Below, piece after piece: positions 26,148 through 36,007 of a stretch of DNA of 64,000 bases (position 1 is its first letter; each line of letters begins with the position of its first letter). The notes beneath the pieces were generated by a model. That model was not told the DNA's origin. It saw only the letters and a program-made list of their open reading frames with translations, and searched no databases. The position numbers were made by a program, and so were the translations under genes. Source of the stretch: an uncultured Alphaproteobacteria bacterium (lineage in GTDB: Bacteria; Pseudomonadota; Alphaproteobacteria; RF32; CAG-239); NCBI GenBank assembly GCA_904501925.1, contig CAJGCO010000003.1, positions 1 to 64,000 of the forward strand. Reading direction: 5' to 3'.

Positions 26148-26646
26148 ATTTTACAGTTTTTAAAACAGATTGAGCTTCTTTTTCTGAATATATACCATTT
26201 GATTCTAATGTTAAAGCATAGCTTATAAAATCATGAATTTTATCTTTAATATCAGGGTGTTGAGTGGCTAATTTATTAATTAGCTGAAATAAACAAACAA
26301 GCATTCCTTCTGAAGATTTTTTATCAAGATAGTCTTTTAGAATAGAAAATGCATCATCAACAAGTAGCTGGTCAATATGTACTAAATTTATCAAAAGTGA
26401 ATATGATAAAACATTATTATGTTCATAAACAAGTAAACTTGTTTTTAAAATAGAACTAGCCAAATCAGGACGTTGTTCTAATATTGCATACAAAATATCA
26501 ATAACACAAGATATATTATCTTCACTATTTTTATTAGAACAAAGCCATGAATTAAGCTCTCTAAGTACAATTTCGCAACGTTCTGGAGCTTGCTTTATTT
26601 GATTGATAAGAATCTTAAAATTATCATCTAAATCGTTTGACGCCAT
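26146..26646 (-). CDS. helical protein of unknown function
   Basis: The 166-residue protein is acidic and appears all-helical, with repeated hydrophobic helix pairs resembling HEAT/ARM-type repeats (CVIDILYAILEQRPDLASSILK, SYSLLINLVHIDQLLVDDAFSILK, CLFQLINKLATQHPDIKDKIHD). It has no signal peptide or membrane segment. Its start overlaps the end of holA by 23 bp, so it is the last gene of the leuS-lptE-holA operon. I cannot name a family. Confidence 0.75.
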   Translation of the reverse strand: MASNDLDDNFKILINQIKQAPERCEIVLRELNSWLCSNKNSEDNISCVIDILYAILEQRPDLASSILKTSLLVYEHNNVLSYSLLINLVHIDQLLVDDAFSILKDYLDKKSSEGMLVCLFQLINKLATQHPDIKDKIHDFISYALTLESNGIYSEKEAQSVLKTVK

Positions 26647-27649
26647 TTGCTATCCTAATTATTGTAAAACTTGCTACCTGCTCAGCAGGTAAATCCGTTG
26701 TTTTGCATTCCCTTTCAGTTTGATATAAAAGAGTTAGTGCGCTTAATATTCTTGTTCTATTCCATGCTCTTAACTGTCCCATAAACATAGGTTTCCTAAA
26801 AAACATTAAAGGTGGGCGAATGCTAGAAACAACCTTATCAGCAGTTTCGCCTTTTTCCATCTTAATGGCGCAATCAAGGAGCTTCATAAAGTGATATTCA
26901 ATTGTTCTCACAATGCTAACAGGATTCTCCCCTTCAAATATTAACCTGTTATATGAATTTATAGCTTTTTGCGTATCTCCAAGAGCTATAAAATAACACA
27001 AATCTTCCTGAGATGAAGCAGAAGTGTCACTTATAACCGTTTTAATATCATTTATGGTGATATCCCGTTTGTTGCCCATATAAGTAATAAGTTTCTCAAG
27101 TTCATTTTGGCTGATTTTTCTATCATTTGATAAGCGTGAGCAAAGCATTTGAAAAGAGCTATTATCAATGTTAAAATTGTTTCTGCTCATAAATTTGCTA
27201 GCAAATTGAGATATGTCTTCATCTCTATCATCATAGCATCCGATTCCATACATAAAATTTTCGTCTTTTGCCATAACAGCAAGAGAATCTTTTGTTTTTA
27301 AATTAGATGAAGTTGCGATAAGTAATGTGTCTGAAGTTGAACTATCAAAAAGTTCTCTTAATACTTTGGTTAAGGGGTTTGATGCCTCTCTTATTACAAC
27401 AACACGTTTCCCCCCCATTAAAGATTGGGCGTTAAATTCTGCATATAATATTCCAACATCTGACAATATATCGCCACAATCTAAATAGCTAACATGAAAG
27501 GCATCATAGATATCATTAGATATTGATTTAATAAATTGCTGAGAAAGTGATGATACCATACCTTCATTGCTCCCGTAAATAACAACTCCTCTGATGTTAT
27601 TTGGTAATGATTTTACGATACCATCAACTTGTTCAGGTTTAATATTCAT
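26624..27649 (-). CDS. holA: DNA polymerase III subunit delta
   Basis: The 341-residue protein follows the delta-subunit layout: VIYGSNEGMVSSLSQQF near the N-terminus, SLMGGKRVVVIREA, a mid-region of the AAA+ lid type, and a C-terminal collar region (YQTERECKTTDLPAEQ). Delta opens the sliding clamp. The ATG at 27649 is chosen because AGGA lies 8 nt upstream; the frame is open further upstream but has no site. It overlaps lptE by 11 bp; the lptE-holA order is standard in proteobacteria. Confidence 0.9.
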   Translation of the reverse strand: MNIKPEQVDGIVKSLPNNIRGVVIYGSNEGMVSSLSQQFIKSISNDIYDAFHVSYLDCGDILSDVGILYAEFNAQSLMGGKRVVVIREASNPLTKVLRELFDSSTSDTLLIATSSNLKTKDSLAVMAKDENFMYGIGCYDDRDEDISQFASKFMSRNNFNIDNSSFQMLCSRLSNDRKISQNELEKLITYMGNKRDITINDIKTVISDTSASSQEDLCYFIALGDTQKAINSYNRLIFEGENPVSIVRTIEYHFMKLLDCAIKMEKGETADKVVSSIRPPLMFFRKPMFMGQLRAWNRTRILSALTLLYQTERECKTTDLPAEQVASFTIIRIANGVKRFR

Positions 27650-28202
27650 TAGGGTTTCCTCGTTTTGTTTGTAACGAGTGAAAATATGCACCAAGTCTTA
27701 AAGATATATCATTTGCAATAATCTTAGCTGCATTTTTTTCATTTTTCTTTTGGGCAAAAGTTGTTGAATAAGGATCTCTTAAAATATCGTATCCTAAATA
27801 TGCAACACTATTTCCATTAATTAATGTTTTGTAATTATCATCAGTTAGTATGTAATTAACTGTGTAAATTACTTTTTTTCTTGTAGCAGTAATATCATTT
27901 CTTAAAGCTTGGTCAATTTCTTGTTTTTTTACTTTAGTTACCTTAAGGATGTATTTGGGATGTTTAGGAGAGCCTTTAGGGGTTAGTTTATCGAGAAGAT
28001 CGTTGCGTATAAGTTGACCAATTCTATCTTGAATTAAATCAACCTTAACGCTAGCCATCTCATCTCTAATTCCGGTATCAAATTCACTATCATAATACCA
28101 TTCACTAGTAGATTTTTTTTCAACATAGAGTGGTTCAAATCCACATCCAGATAACAGAGCCACCAACCCAATAAGGGCAATATTTTTCTTACTATAAAAC
28201 AA
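27639..28202 (-). CDS. lptE: LPS-assembly lipoprotein LptE
   Basis: From the proposed TTG at 28202 the protein is 187 residues with a short lipoprotein signal peptide and lipobox LSGC (Cys20), followed by GFEPLY, the classic start of mature LptE. The rest has the LptE pattern (DEMASVKVDLIQDRIGQLIRNDL, YILKVTKVKK). LptE plugs the LptD pore and helps insert LPS into the outer membrane. No ATG is available; other in-frame TTG codons lie at 28211 and 28226. The TTG at 28202 has TAGGA about 9 nt upstream. It follows leuS directly. Confidence 0.85.
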   Translation of the reverse strand: MFYSKKNIALIGLVALLSGCGFEPLYVEKKSTSEWYYDSEFDTGIRDEMASVKVDLIQDRIGQLIRNDLLDKLTPKGSPKHPKYILKVTKVKKQEIDQALRNDITATRKKVIYTVNYILTDDNYKTLINGNSVAYLGYDILRDPYSTTFAQKKNEKNAAKIIANDISLRLGAYFHSLQTKRGNPNEY

Positions 28203-30669
28203 TGTTAACAATCCTATTTGGTACAACGATTATTTTCTTAGGTTCACATTCTGCAAGCTGTTTTGCAACATTATCCAATGCTCTAGCAGCAGTAATTACT
28301 TTATCTTTATCGCAATCACGTTCAACTTCAATTGTTCCCCTCATTTTACCATTGATTTGAACAGCAATAGTGATTGTTGATTCTTTAGCTAGTTCTTTAT
28401 CACCAACAGGCCAAGATTCTTTAGTGATTAATGTTGTTTTTCCTAGGCGAGCCCACATTTCTTCTGCTAAGTGAGGGGCAAATGGTGATAATAGTTTTAA
28501 TAATGTTTCATATAGCTCTTGAGGAATTTCTCTCAATCCTGCAATGTAATTAACAAATGTCATTAAAGAAGAAACGGCTGTATTGAATTTCATTTGATCG
28601 ATTCTTTCGGTTACTTCTAAAATGCATTTGTGTAGAACTTGTAAATCCTTACTTGTAGGCTTAACAGATGTCACCTTATTGAATAATCCGTATATCTTAT
28701 TAACAAAACGATATACTCCATTTAAGCTTTCTTCAGACCACATAGCAACTTGATCAAATGGTCCAATAAACATTTCATACATTCTGAATGCATCTGAGCC
28801 ATATGTTTCAATAACTTCATCAGGGTTAACAACGTTTCCTCTGGATTTTGACATTTTTTCGCCGTTTTCTGCCAAAATCATACCGTGAGATGTGCGTTTG
28901 TTGTATGGTTCAGGAGTTGGAACGCATCCACAATCAAATAAGAATTTGTGCCAAAAACGTGAATACAATAAGTGCAATGTTGTGTGTTCCATGCCTCCAT
29001 TATACCAATCAACATTCATCCAATATTTAAGAGCTTCTTGGGATGCAAATTCTTTATCATTGTGAGGATCGCAATATCTTAAGAAATACCAAGATGAACC
29101 AGCCCAGTTTGGCATAACATCTGTTTCTCTTCTTGCGCTTTTTCCACATTTAGGACAAGTTGTATTTACCCAATCAGTAGCCTTTGCTAAAGGTGAATCC
29201 CCTTCATCATTTGGTAAAAAGTCAGTAATATCAGGGAGCGTTAATGGTAATTCTGATTCAGGTATTGGTTGCCAGCCGCAATGTTCACAATATACCATAG
29301 GAATTGGTTCACCCCAATAACGTTGACGAGAAAATACCCAGTCACGTAATTTGAAATTAACTTTAGCTTCCCCAATACCTTTTTCTAATGCAAATTCAAT
29401 AGCCTTTTTAATACCATCTTCTTTATTTAATCCGTTTAAGAAGTCTGAATTAATGTGAGGTCCATCTTCTTCAAAAGCTTTTTCTGATATGTCTCCACCA
29501 TCAAGAACTTGGATAATTGGCAAATTGAATACTTTTGCAAAATCATAATCTCTTTGGTCGTGAGCAGGTACTGCCATAATTGCGCCAGTTCCGTAACCTG
29601 TTAAAACATAGTCTGAAATAAATATAGGTATCAATTTTCCATTAAATAGATTTTTAGCTTTTATACCTTTTAATTCTACGCCAGTTTTGGAATCATTTGC
29701 TGTTCTTTGAAGATCTGATTTTTTAGAAGCCTCTACAACATATGCATTAATTTCATCTTTGTTTTCAAAAATGCCATTTAATTCGGAAATGTATTCATGT
29801 TCAGGCGCCATAACCATGTATGTTACACCAAATGCTGTATCAATGCGAGTAGTAAATACTTTTAATTTTTTACCTAAAGAGATGCCATTATTATCTGTGA
29901 TTTCAAAATCAAGTTCAGCACCATCAGATTTGCCAATCCAATTTATTTGCTGAGACTTAACTCTATCAATAAAATCAACGCCACCTAAGTCATCAATTAA
30001 TCTATCTGCGTATTTTGTAATAGCAATCATCCATTGTTCTTTATCTTTGCGAACAACTTGCGCTCCACATCTTTCACAGCAGCCGTTTACAACTTCTTCA
30101 TTAGCTAAGCCGACTTTACAACTAGGGCACCAATTTATAGCAATTTTTGATTTGTAAGCTAATCCTTTTTCATAGAATTTTAAGAACATCCATTGTGTCC
30201 ATTTATAATATTCAGGATCGCATGTATTAAAACATCTATCCCAATCAAAAGATAAACCAATTGATTTTAATTGACGAGTAAAGTTTTCAATATTTGCTTT
30301 CGTTGATATTGCTGGATGAATACCAGTTTTAACAGCGTAATTTTCAGCAGGTAAGCCGAAAGCATCAAAACCCATAGGGTATAATACATTAAAACCTTCC
30401 ATTCTTTTTTTACGGACAATTACATCTAGTGCAGTATAAGAACGAGGATGTCCTACATGTAGACCAGCGCCAGAAGGGTATGGAAACTCAACCAAAGCAT
30501 AGAATTTTTCTTTTTCGTTATCAATTTCTACTTTGTATGCTTTTTCTTCATCCCAAATATTTTGCCATTTATGTTCGATTGTTTTGAAGTTATATCTATC
30601 TTCAATCTCCCATTCTTTTTTCCATTCATCAAAAGTTTCTTTTCCATTAAATCTGGCTTTGCTGTCCAT
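28192..30669 (-). CDS. leuS: leucyl-tRNA synthetase
   Basis: The 825-residue class I synthetase has the HIGH-type motif HVGH (residues 71-74), a zinc-binding Cys cluster (WCPSCKVGLANEEVVNGCCERCG), the editing domain (about 230-420, with the TRIDT-type stretch VFTTRIDTAFG) and KMSKS (EKMSKSRGN). A short N-terminal extension of about 25 residues precedes the usual start (RYNFKTIEHKWQ). The ATG at 30669 has AGGA 8 nt upstream; earlier in-frame Met codons lack one. Its 3' end overlaps the start of lptE by 11 bp. Confidence 0.96.
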   Translation of the reverse strand: MDSKARFNGKETFDEWKKEWEIEDRYNFKTIEHKWQNIWDEEKAYKVEIDNEKEKFYALVEFPYPSGAGLHVGHPRSYTALDVIVRKKRMEGFNVLYPMGFDAFGLPAENYAVKTGIHPAISTKANIENFTRQLKSIGLSFDWDRCFNTCDPEYYKWTQWMFLKFYEKGLAYKSKIAINWCPSCKVGLANEEVVNGCCERCGAQVVRKDKEQWMIAITKYADRLIDDLGGVDFIDRVKSQQINWIGKSDGAELDFEITDNNGISLGKKLKVFTTRIDTAFGVTYMVMAPEHEYISELNGIFENKDEINAYVVEASKKSDLQRTANDSKTGVELKGIKAKNLFNGKLIPIFISDYVLTGYGTGAIMAVPAHDQRDYDFAKVFNLPIIQVLDGGDISEKAFEEDGPHINSDFLNGLNKEDGIKKAIEFALEKGIGEAKVNFKLRDWVFSRQRYWGEPIPMVYCEHCGWQPIPESELPLTLPDITDFLPNDEGDSPLAKATDWVNTTCPKCGKSARRETDVMPNWAGSSWYFLRYCDPHNDKEFASQEALKYWMNVDWYNGGMEHTTLHLLYSRFWHKFLFDCGCVPTPEPYNKRTSHGMILAENGEKMSKSRGNVVNPDEVIETYGSDAFRMYEMFIGPFDQVAMWSEESLNGVYRFVNKIYGLFNKVTSVKPTSKDLQVLHKCILEVTERIDQMKFNTAVSSLMTFVNYIAGLREIPQELYETLLKLLSPFAPHLAEEMWARLGKTTLITKESWPVGDKELAKESTITIAVQINGKMRGTIEVERDCDKDKVITAARALDNVAKQLAECEPKKIIVVPNRIVNIVL

Positions 30670-30804
30670 CTTAAAATCCTCATAAATTAAAATTTTAATC
30701 AATAATTGAGGGTAATTTATCATATTGAAAAAAAAATACAACGTTTTTAAAAAGAAATTATCTTTTTATTTTATCTAACGTTATAAGATGGTGGTATTAA
30801 ATCG

Positions 30805-31479
30805 CTAATATATATGTAAGTTATTAATTGTTTTTCTACCAAATGTTTCTTCGTTAGCTTTTGTTATATCTTCTAGTTTATCTAAAAACCAATTCATATC
30901 CTCATCTTCATCTAAAACCATTTTATAAAAACGTTTACGATATTCAACAACTAAGCTAACATCTGATATTACTAAATCAACAGCTTGTATACGATTCTCT
31001 TCGCCTCTAATTAATTTAAAGTCGATGTTAATTTTTTCAGAGCTTGCATTGTTTGAAGATAGTTTGCTAATATCAATGCTGCACCTTATATTTGTAAAAT
31101 TTTTGTGTTCAGTTACTTTATCGATTGTAAAATTGATGTCATTAGGATTTATTGTTAAATTAAACTGTTTATATATACTAAGAATGTATCTTTTAAATAT
31201 TTCTGAGTATCTCAATTTTTGACTTTTGTTCATTTTTTTATAATATTTTCCAAGCACAAACTTTGATATATAATCTAGATTTACATGTCTATTCATCATT
31301 TCATCTAGTTTTGCATGCTTTTCTACGATGTTTTCAACTCCAAGAGTTAATAGTAATTCTTGGCCATTTTTGTTTCCCCATTCAATCGCTTCATTGCTTG
31401 GAATAGAAATATTTTGAGCATCTGTGTTTCCTGCAAATAAAAACAAGCAAAGCATTATAATTTTAATAGATTTTAACAT
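30805..31479 (-). CDS. mlaC: MlaC-type phospholipid-binding periplasmic protein
   Basis: The 224-residue protein has a signal peptide (cleavage after about NTDA, residue 21) and the MlaC/Ttg2D core: HVNLDYISKFVLGKYYKKMNKSQKLRYSEIFKRYI. MlaC ferries phospholipids across the periplasm between the outer-membrane MlaA complex and MlaD. Here it is not beside the MCE genes at 18204-19167 but 57 bp after a glycosyltransferase gene on the same strand, so its partners are split across the genome. The C-terminal tail is charged. Confidence 0.88.
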   Translation of the reverse strand: MLKSIKIIMLCLFLFAGNTDAQNISIPSNEAIEWGNKNGQELLLTLGVENIVEKHAKLDEMMNRHVNLDYISKFVLGKYYKKMNKSQKLRYSEIFKRYILSIYKQFNLTINPNDINFTIDKVTEHKNFTNIRCSIDISKLSSNNASSEKINIDFKLIRGEENRIQAVDLVISDVSLVVEYRKRFYKMVLDEDEDMNWFLDKLEDITKANEETFGRKTINNLHIY

Positions 31480-31536
31480 ATAAAGTCTCCAAATGTTTGT
31501 TTCTATTTTATTGTATAAAAATTAAAAAATGTTAAA

Positions 31537-32991
31537 TTATCTTAAAATGGCTAAATTTTTAAATTCAGTAGGTTTATATAAAATATTGACTATATCTGTA
31601 TTGTAGATTTGCGAATATTTAACCTCTCCATAAGTTCTTAAGGCTCTTAAATCCACATAATTTAATGTATAAATAAATTTTGGTTTTTTATATACTATTA
31701 GGTTATTTATATCAATGATTTTATCTAATCCAAATTCTTGCTCCATAACCGGAATTAACATGTCTAAACCAAACCAATAATAGCTAGCATCATTTCTATA
31801 TATATTGAAATTTTTATCATATCCATTCATTAGTATATCATTTTTGTTTGAGTTCTTATGTATATAGTCAGCTAATTTATAGTGTTCAAAACTGTTGTGT
31901 TTTGTTGCTGATGAGCTTAAGGTGTTAAAGAGGTATCCTTCATATAAAAATAACCCTATTATTAAAACAATTCTAATTATCTTATATTTTTTTTCTAATT
32001 CATTTACAAGTGTTGCAATCAATAGTGCATTTAAATAAGTTAAAAGGACGTAGTAATTTGGATGAGGGGCAAAATAAAAAGCCCTCATTAAAAATTCGCC
32101 AATATATATAATTGCAATTATTTTAAGATAAATGTTTTTTTTTCTCAATCCGTTGAGTGCAATGATAAAACCTAATCCGTAAATGCTAAAAAATAAATTT
32201 CTATACCAAAAAGAACCTCGCTCAAAATAATAAACAAGAGCTTGGTTGAATCTTAAGTTTAATGAAATATACTCATAAAAGGTTCCTGTAATTAAAAAGT
32301 ATGCAATAAAGCTAGATAGGAGTAATATTGCGGGTATAGATGATAATAAAGTTGTTTTTAGTTTTATTGTTTTGGATGTTATTAACCAAATTAAAATGCA
32401 ACCGACCAATATTAATAGAGCTGCAATCTTTTGTAAAAACATTATAGCTATAGCAAAATAGATAAAGCTGATTATAAGATGTTTGGTTTGTTTGTCTTTT
32501 ATATGTAAAAACCAATAGTATACGCCTATTATGAAAAATAAATTCATAAAATTATCAGGTCTAAATTGATAAAAATTATATAGCGTAATTATATTTGATA
32601 TACAAAAAACAATTGCTAAAATACCTCCTTTTTTATCTGTAAAAAAAAGAGATATTTTAAAAATATAAATTAATGTTGTGATGCTTGCAATTGTACTGAT
32701 AACTCGCATAACATAGAATATGATAACGTTTTCATAGAAGAAGCTAACAATAGGAGCTGAAAGATACCATAAAAGAGGGTGATGATGTTCAAAAAAATCT
32801 CTATATGGTACTTTCCCCTCAGCAACCATCCAAGAAGCGTGTAGGTGCTCAAATTCATCAACAATTTGGAAACCTGAGTATATAAAACCATAAAAGATAA
32901 TGAAGCCACTTATATAAAAGAAAATTTTCAATATGTTTATAAATGATTTATCATCAAAATCTCTTATTTGTTGTTTTATAAAACTAAGCAT
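31537..32991 (-). CDS. GT39-type membrane glycosyltransferase
   Basis: The 484-residue protein has about ten membrane helices and the first exterior loop typical of ArnT/PMT-family GT-C enzymes: IVDEFEHLHASWMVAEGKVPYRDFFEHHHPLLWYL, with catalytic acidic residues. It likely transfers a sugar from a polyprenyl-phosphate donor to an envelope glycan or lipid A. It starts 11 bp after the FAD oxidoreductase and precedes mlaC, suggesting one operon. The acceptor is unknown. Confidence 0.78.
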   Translation of the reverse strand: MLSFIKQQIRDFDDKSFINILKIFFYISGFIIFYGFIYSGFQIVDEFEHLHASWMVAEGKVPYRDFFEHHHPLLWYLSAPIVSFFYENVIIFYVMRVISTIASITTLIYIFKISLFFTDKKGGILAIVFCISNIITLYNFYQFRPDNFMNLFFIIGVYYWFLHIKDKQTKHLIISFIYFAIAIMFLQKIAALLILVGCILIWLITSKTIKLKTTLLSSIPAILLLSSFIAYFLITGTFYEYISLNLRFNQALVYYFERGSFWYRNLFFSIYGLGFIIALNGLRKKNIYLKIIAIIYIGEFLMRAFYFAPHPNYYVLLTYLNALLIATLVNELEKKYKIIRIVLIIGLFLYEGYLFNTLSSSATKHNSFEHYKLADYIHKNSNKNDILMNGYDKNFNIYRNDASYYWFGLDMLIPVMEQEFGLDKIIDINNLIVYKKPKFIYTLNYVDLRALRTYGEVKYSQIYNTDIVNILYKPTEFKNLAILR

Positions 32992-33002
32992 TTACGCAGA
33001 CC

Positions 33003-34580
33003 TTAGGAATTTATACATTCTTTTTTATCTTCATGGTAGTCGGATTCTGTGTTTACAGACCAAACTTCTTCTCTATCTTTGATGTTGCCTAGTATTAAAT
33101 CAACAGTTTTCATTGCTGCAAGAGTTGAGTGATCCATGTTGTTATATCTATGCATGCCGTTTCTACCTACTAAATAAAGATTATCAATTGTGTTTACATA
33201 CTCTTTTATTTTATCAAATTTATCGTATGTTCCAAAATAAGCAGGGTAGGCTTTTTTTACTTTATGTGTATAAGAATCTAATACATCATCCTTTTCAAAG
33301 ATGCCAATTTTAACAGCTTCATCTATTGCAAATTTTATAAAATCATCATCGTTGTCAGTCCATATTTTATCTTGTTCATTGCAAAAATATTCTAAACCAA
33401 TCCACACAGTGTTTTCAAAGTCATTAACTAGGTAAGGGCTCCAGTTATTAAATATTTGGATTCTGCCTAACTTTACCTCTCTTTCTTGTACGTAAATCCA
33501 AGTGTCTGGTACAATATTGTTGATGGTTTTTACCTGGGTTGTGTTTTTTAATTTTAATTTATTTAAAAGAACTCCAACAACTCTAAAATCGCGATACATT
33601 AAGCCTCTTGCTATATCAGTGATTTCTGTAGGGATGTCATTCGTGACTTCAATTAAATCTTTAACCGGCATTGTGGAAATAAATATATCTCCTTCATAAA
33701 CATTTTTTTTGCCATTTAAATCGGTTGTTTCTACAGCGATAATTTTGTTTTCATTTTTTATTAATCTTGTTACTTTTTCATTTAACTTAATTGGGGTATT
33801 ACTTTTTTCGATTATTTCAGCAACACTTTGCCACATATGTCCAGGGCCAAATTTAGGATAAAAAAAGCTTTCAATAAAACTTGTTTCAATAGCTTCACCT
33901 TTTTTGCTATTCAAACTTTTTAACATTTGTTTTATGACTTTTATAATTGATATTCCTTTAATTCTTTGGGCACCCCATTCAGCTGAGATTTTGTTACAAT
34001 CTATTCCCCATAATTTTTCGGTATAATCTTTGAAGAATGTGAGATAAAGCTCTCTTCCAAATCTGTTTATCATAAAATCTTCTAAGGATTTTTCATTCTT
34101 AATTGGGAATACAAGGGCTTTCATATAGGAACATCCAATTTTAAACATTCTCCATAAGCCGAGCCCTTTTATTGTGTCCATATTTAAACTTACGGGATAA
34201 TTGAAAAATGTTTTTAAATAATAAATTCTAGATAATCTGTTACGTTTTAGCATAACTTTATCTGTTTTTTCTGGATTTGGAGCATTTTTTAAAGAAGATA
34301 ATTCAACATCTCTATTTAGTATTACATCATCTTTAGATGGATGTCCTTGTAGAGGTAGTATACTAAGCCACCAATCCATAACTCTTTGAGATTTTGTAAA
34401 AAATCTATGTCCACCCATATCGATTTTATTGTTTTTATAATCAAGGGTGGCACTAATACCTCCAACAAAAGAATTTTCTTCCAATATAATTGGTTCTATA
34501 TCTGATTTTTTTAATAATTCATGAGCTACAGTTAATCCAGCAGGACCTGCTCCAATAATGATTGCTCTTTTTTTGTTCAT
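33003..34580 (-). CDS. FAD-dependent oxidoreductase, sugar-cluster type
   Basis: The 525-residue protein starts with a dinucleotide-binding fold (IIIGAGPAGLTVAHEL) and an FAD-binding IILEENSFVGGISAT, and ends with VNTIDNLYLVGRNGMHRYNNMDHS. It resembles the NAD(P)-binding protoporphyrinogen-oxidase/UDP-galactopyranose mutase-like group found in surface-polysaccharide loci. Lying directly before a glycosyltransferase, it may modify a nucleotide sugar or lipid-linked sugar. Exact reaction unknown. The upstream gap carries the pgk terminator. Confidence 0.75.
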   Translation of the reverse strand: MNKKRAIIIGAGPAGLTVAHELLKKSDIEPIILEENSFVGGISATLDYKNNKIDMGGHRFFTKSQRVMDWWLSILPLQGHPSKDDVILNRDVELSSLKNAPNPEKTDKVMLKRNRLSRIYYLKTFFNYPVSLNMDTIKGLGLWRMFKIGCSYMKALVFPIKNEKSLEDFMINRFGRELYLTFFKDYTEKLWGIDCNKISAEWGAQRIKGISIIKVIKQMLKSLNSKKGEAIETSFIESFFYPKFGPGHMWQSVAEIIEKSNTPIKLNEKVTRLIKNENKIIAVETTDLNGKKNVYEGDIFISTMPVKDLIEVTNDIPTEITDIARGLMYRDFRVVGVLLNKLKLKNTTQVKTINNIVPDTWIYVQEREVKLGRIQIFNNWSPYLVNDFENTVWIGLEYFCNEQDKIWTDNDDDFIKFAIDEAVKIGIFEKDDVLDSYTHKVKKAYPAYFGTYDKFDKIKEYVNTIDNLYLVGRNGMHRYNNMDHSTLAAMKTVDLILGNIKDREEVWSVNTESDYHEDKKECINS

Positions 34581-34661
34581 AATATCCTCTCTTCCTAATA
34601 AATATATTCTAAGACTAGCATATGTTAAATAATTTCAAAGATTATAATCTAAGGTATTAAC

Positions 34662-34693
34662 AAAAAAAGAGAGCAAAAATATTGCTCTCTTTT
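34662..34693 (-). terminator. rho-independent terminator of pgk
   Basis: AAAAGAGAGCAA pairs with TTGCTCTCTTTT around a 5-base loop. On the minus strand it leads into seven T residues, 22 bp after the pgk stop. Confidence 0.9.
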
Positions 34694-34715
34694 AAATTAG
34701 TGGGTTTGCGTATTT

Positions 34716-35927
34716 TTATTTCTTCATTACTGCAACACCAGGAAGCTCTTTACCTTCCATCCATTCTAAGAATGCGCCACCTGCAGTTGAAATGTAGGTG
34801 AATTGATTTGCAACGCCTGCGTTTTCTAATGCTGAAACAGTGTCGCCACCGCCTGCAACAGATGTTAATTTTCCATCTTTGGTTAATTCTGCAGCATGTT
34901 GTGCAACTGCATTAGTTGCAGTATCAAATGGTTTCATTTCAAATACGCCTAAAGGGCCGTTCCAAACTAATGTTTTGCATTCATTTAGCTTGTTGTTGAT
35001 TGTTTCAATGGTTTTTGCACCAACATCAAGTAAGCTCCATCCTTCAGCAGGGATATCTGCTAAGTTTACAGTCTTGTGTTCAGCCATTGGTTTGAATTCT
35101 TTTGATACAACAACATCTAATGGTAAAATGATTTCGCAGTTGTTAGCTTTTGCTGTTGCCATAATTTCCTTTGCTGTATCTAGCATGTCCATTTGAACTA
35201 AAGAGTTTTCTTCATTAATTGTATCAATGCCACTTGCTTTCATAAAAGTATGAGCCATACCACCAGAGATAACTAGTTTGTCAACCTTTTTAACTAGGTT
35301 ATTTAATAGATCTAATTTTGTAGAAACTTTAGATCCACCAACAATGGCAATCAATGGGCGAACAGGATTGTTTAAACCTGTAGATAATGCATTTACTTCT
35401 TCGGCCATTAATAGTCCCATAGAAGATGGAAGTTCTTTAACTGCTGCAACCATTGATGCGTGAGCTCTGTGAGCTGTAGAGAAAGCGTCAGAAACATAAA
35501 CATCTGCAACTTTTACTAATTCCTTTGCAAAAGCTTCGTCGCCTTTCTTTTCTTCATTGTAGAAGCGAAGGTTTTCAAGTAATAAAACCTCATCATTGTT
35601 CATGTTTTTTACAGCTGTTTCAACTTTTTCACCAATGCAATCTTCAACAAAAGTTACCTTGTTACCTAATGCTTTTTCTAAGTCTTTTACGATATGTGAA
35701 AGAGAGTTTTTCATATCGCCTTTGCCTTCAGGTCTTCCAAAGTGAGAAATAACAACTACTTTTGCACCTTTGTTCATTAGTAATTTAATGGTAGGAACTG
35801 TTCTGTCGATTCTAGCAGTGTTGGTTACATTAAAATTTTCATCCATAGGCACATTTAAGTCGGCTCTAAGCATTGCTACTTTACCGTTTAAGTCGCCTAA
35901 ATCTTCAATAGTCTTATATTCTGTCAT
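34716..35927 (-). CDS. pgk: phosphoglycerate kinase
   Basis: The 403-residue protein has RADLNVPMD, ISHFGRPEGK, the C-terminal nucleotide-binding GGGDTVSALE and the length usual for PGK. It makes ATP from 1,3-bisphosphoglycerate in glycolysis. It follows gap on the same strand; the 80-bp gap between them carries a long hairpin. RBS GAGG lies upstream of the ATG. Confidence 0.97.
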   Translation of the reverse strand: MTEYKTIEDLGDLNGKVAMLRADLNVPMDENFNVTNTARIDRTVPTIKLLMNKGAKVVVISHFGRPEGKGDMKNSLSHIVKDLEKALGNKVTFVEDCIGEKVETAVKNMNNDEVLLLENLRFYNEEKKGDEAFAKELVKVADVYVSDAFSTAHRAHASMVAAVKELPSSMGLLMAEEVNALSTGLNNPVRPLIAIVGGSKVSTKLDLLNNLVKKVDKLVISGGMAHTFMKASGIDTINEENSLVQMDMLDTAKEIMATAKANNCEIILPLDVVVSKEFKPMAEHKTVNLADIPAEGWSLLDVGAKTIETINNKLNECKTLVWNGPLGVFEMKPFDTATNAVAQHAAELTKDGKLTSVAGGGDTVSALENAGVANQFTYISTAGGAFLEWMEGKELPGVAVMKK

Positions 35928-35950
35928 TTAGTTTATACCTCAAATAAAGA

Positions 35951-36003
35951 AAATCCCTGCGCAAAAATTTAAGCACAATACTTAAAGTTAAGCGCAGGGA
36001 ATA
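35951..36003 (-). terminator. intercistronic hairpin between gap and pgk
   Basis: TCCCTGCGC (35954-35962) and GCGCAGGGA (35992-36000) form a perfect 9-bp outer stem with further inner pairing (AAATTTAAG with CTTAAAGTT, imperfect). On the minus strand it is followed by TTTTC, so it may partly terminate after gap or stabilise and uncouple the two messages. Confidence 0.7.
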
Positions 36004-36007
36004 TAGA

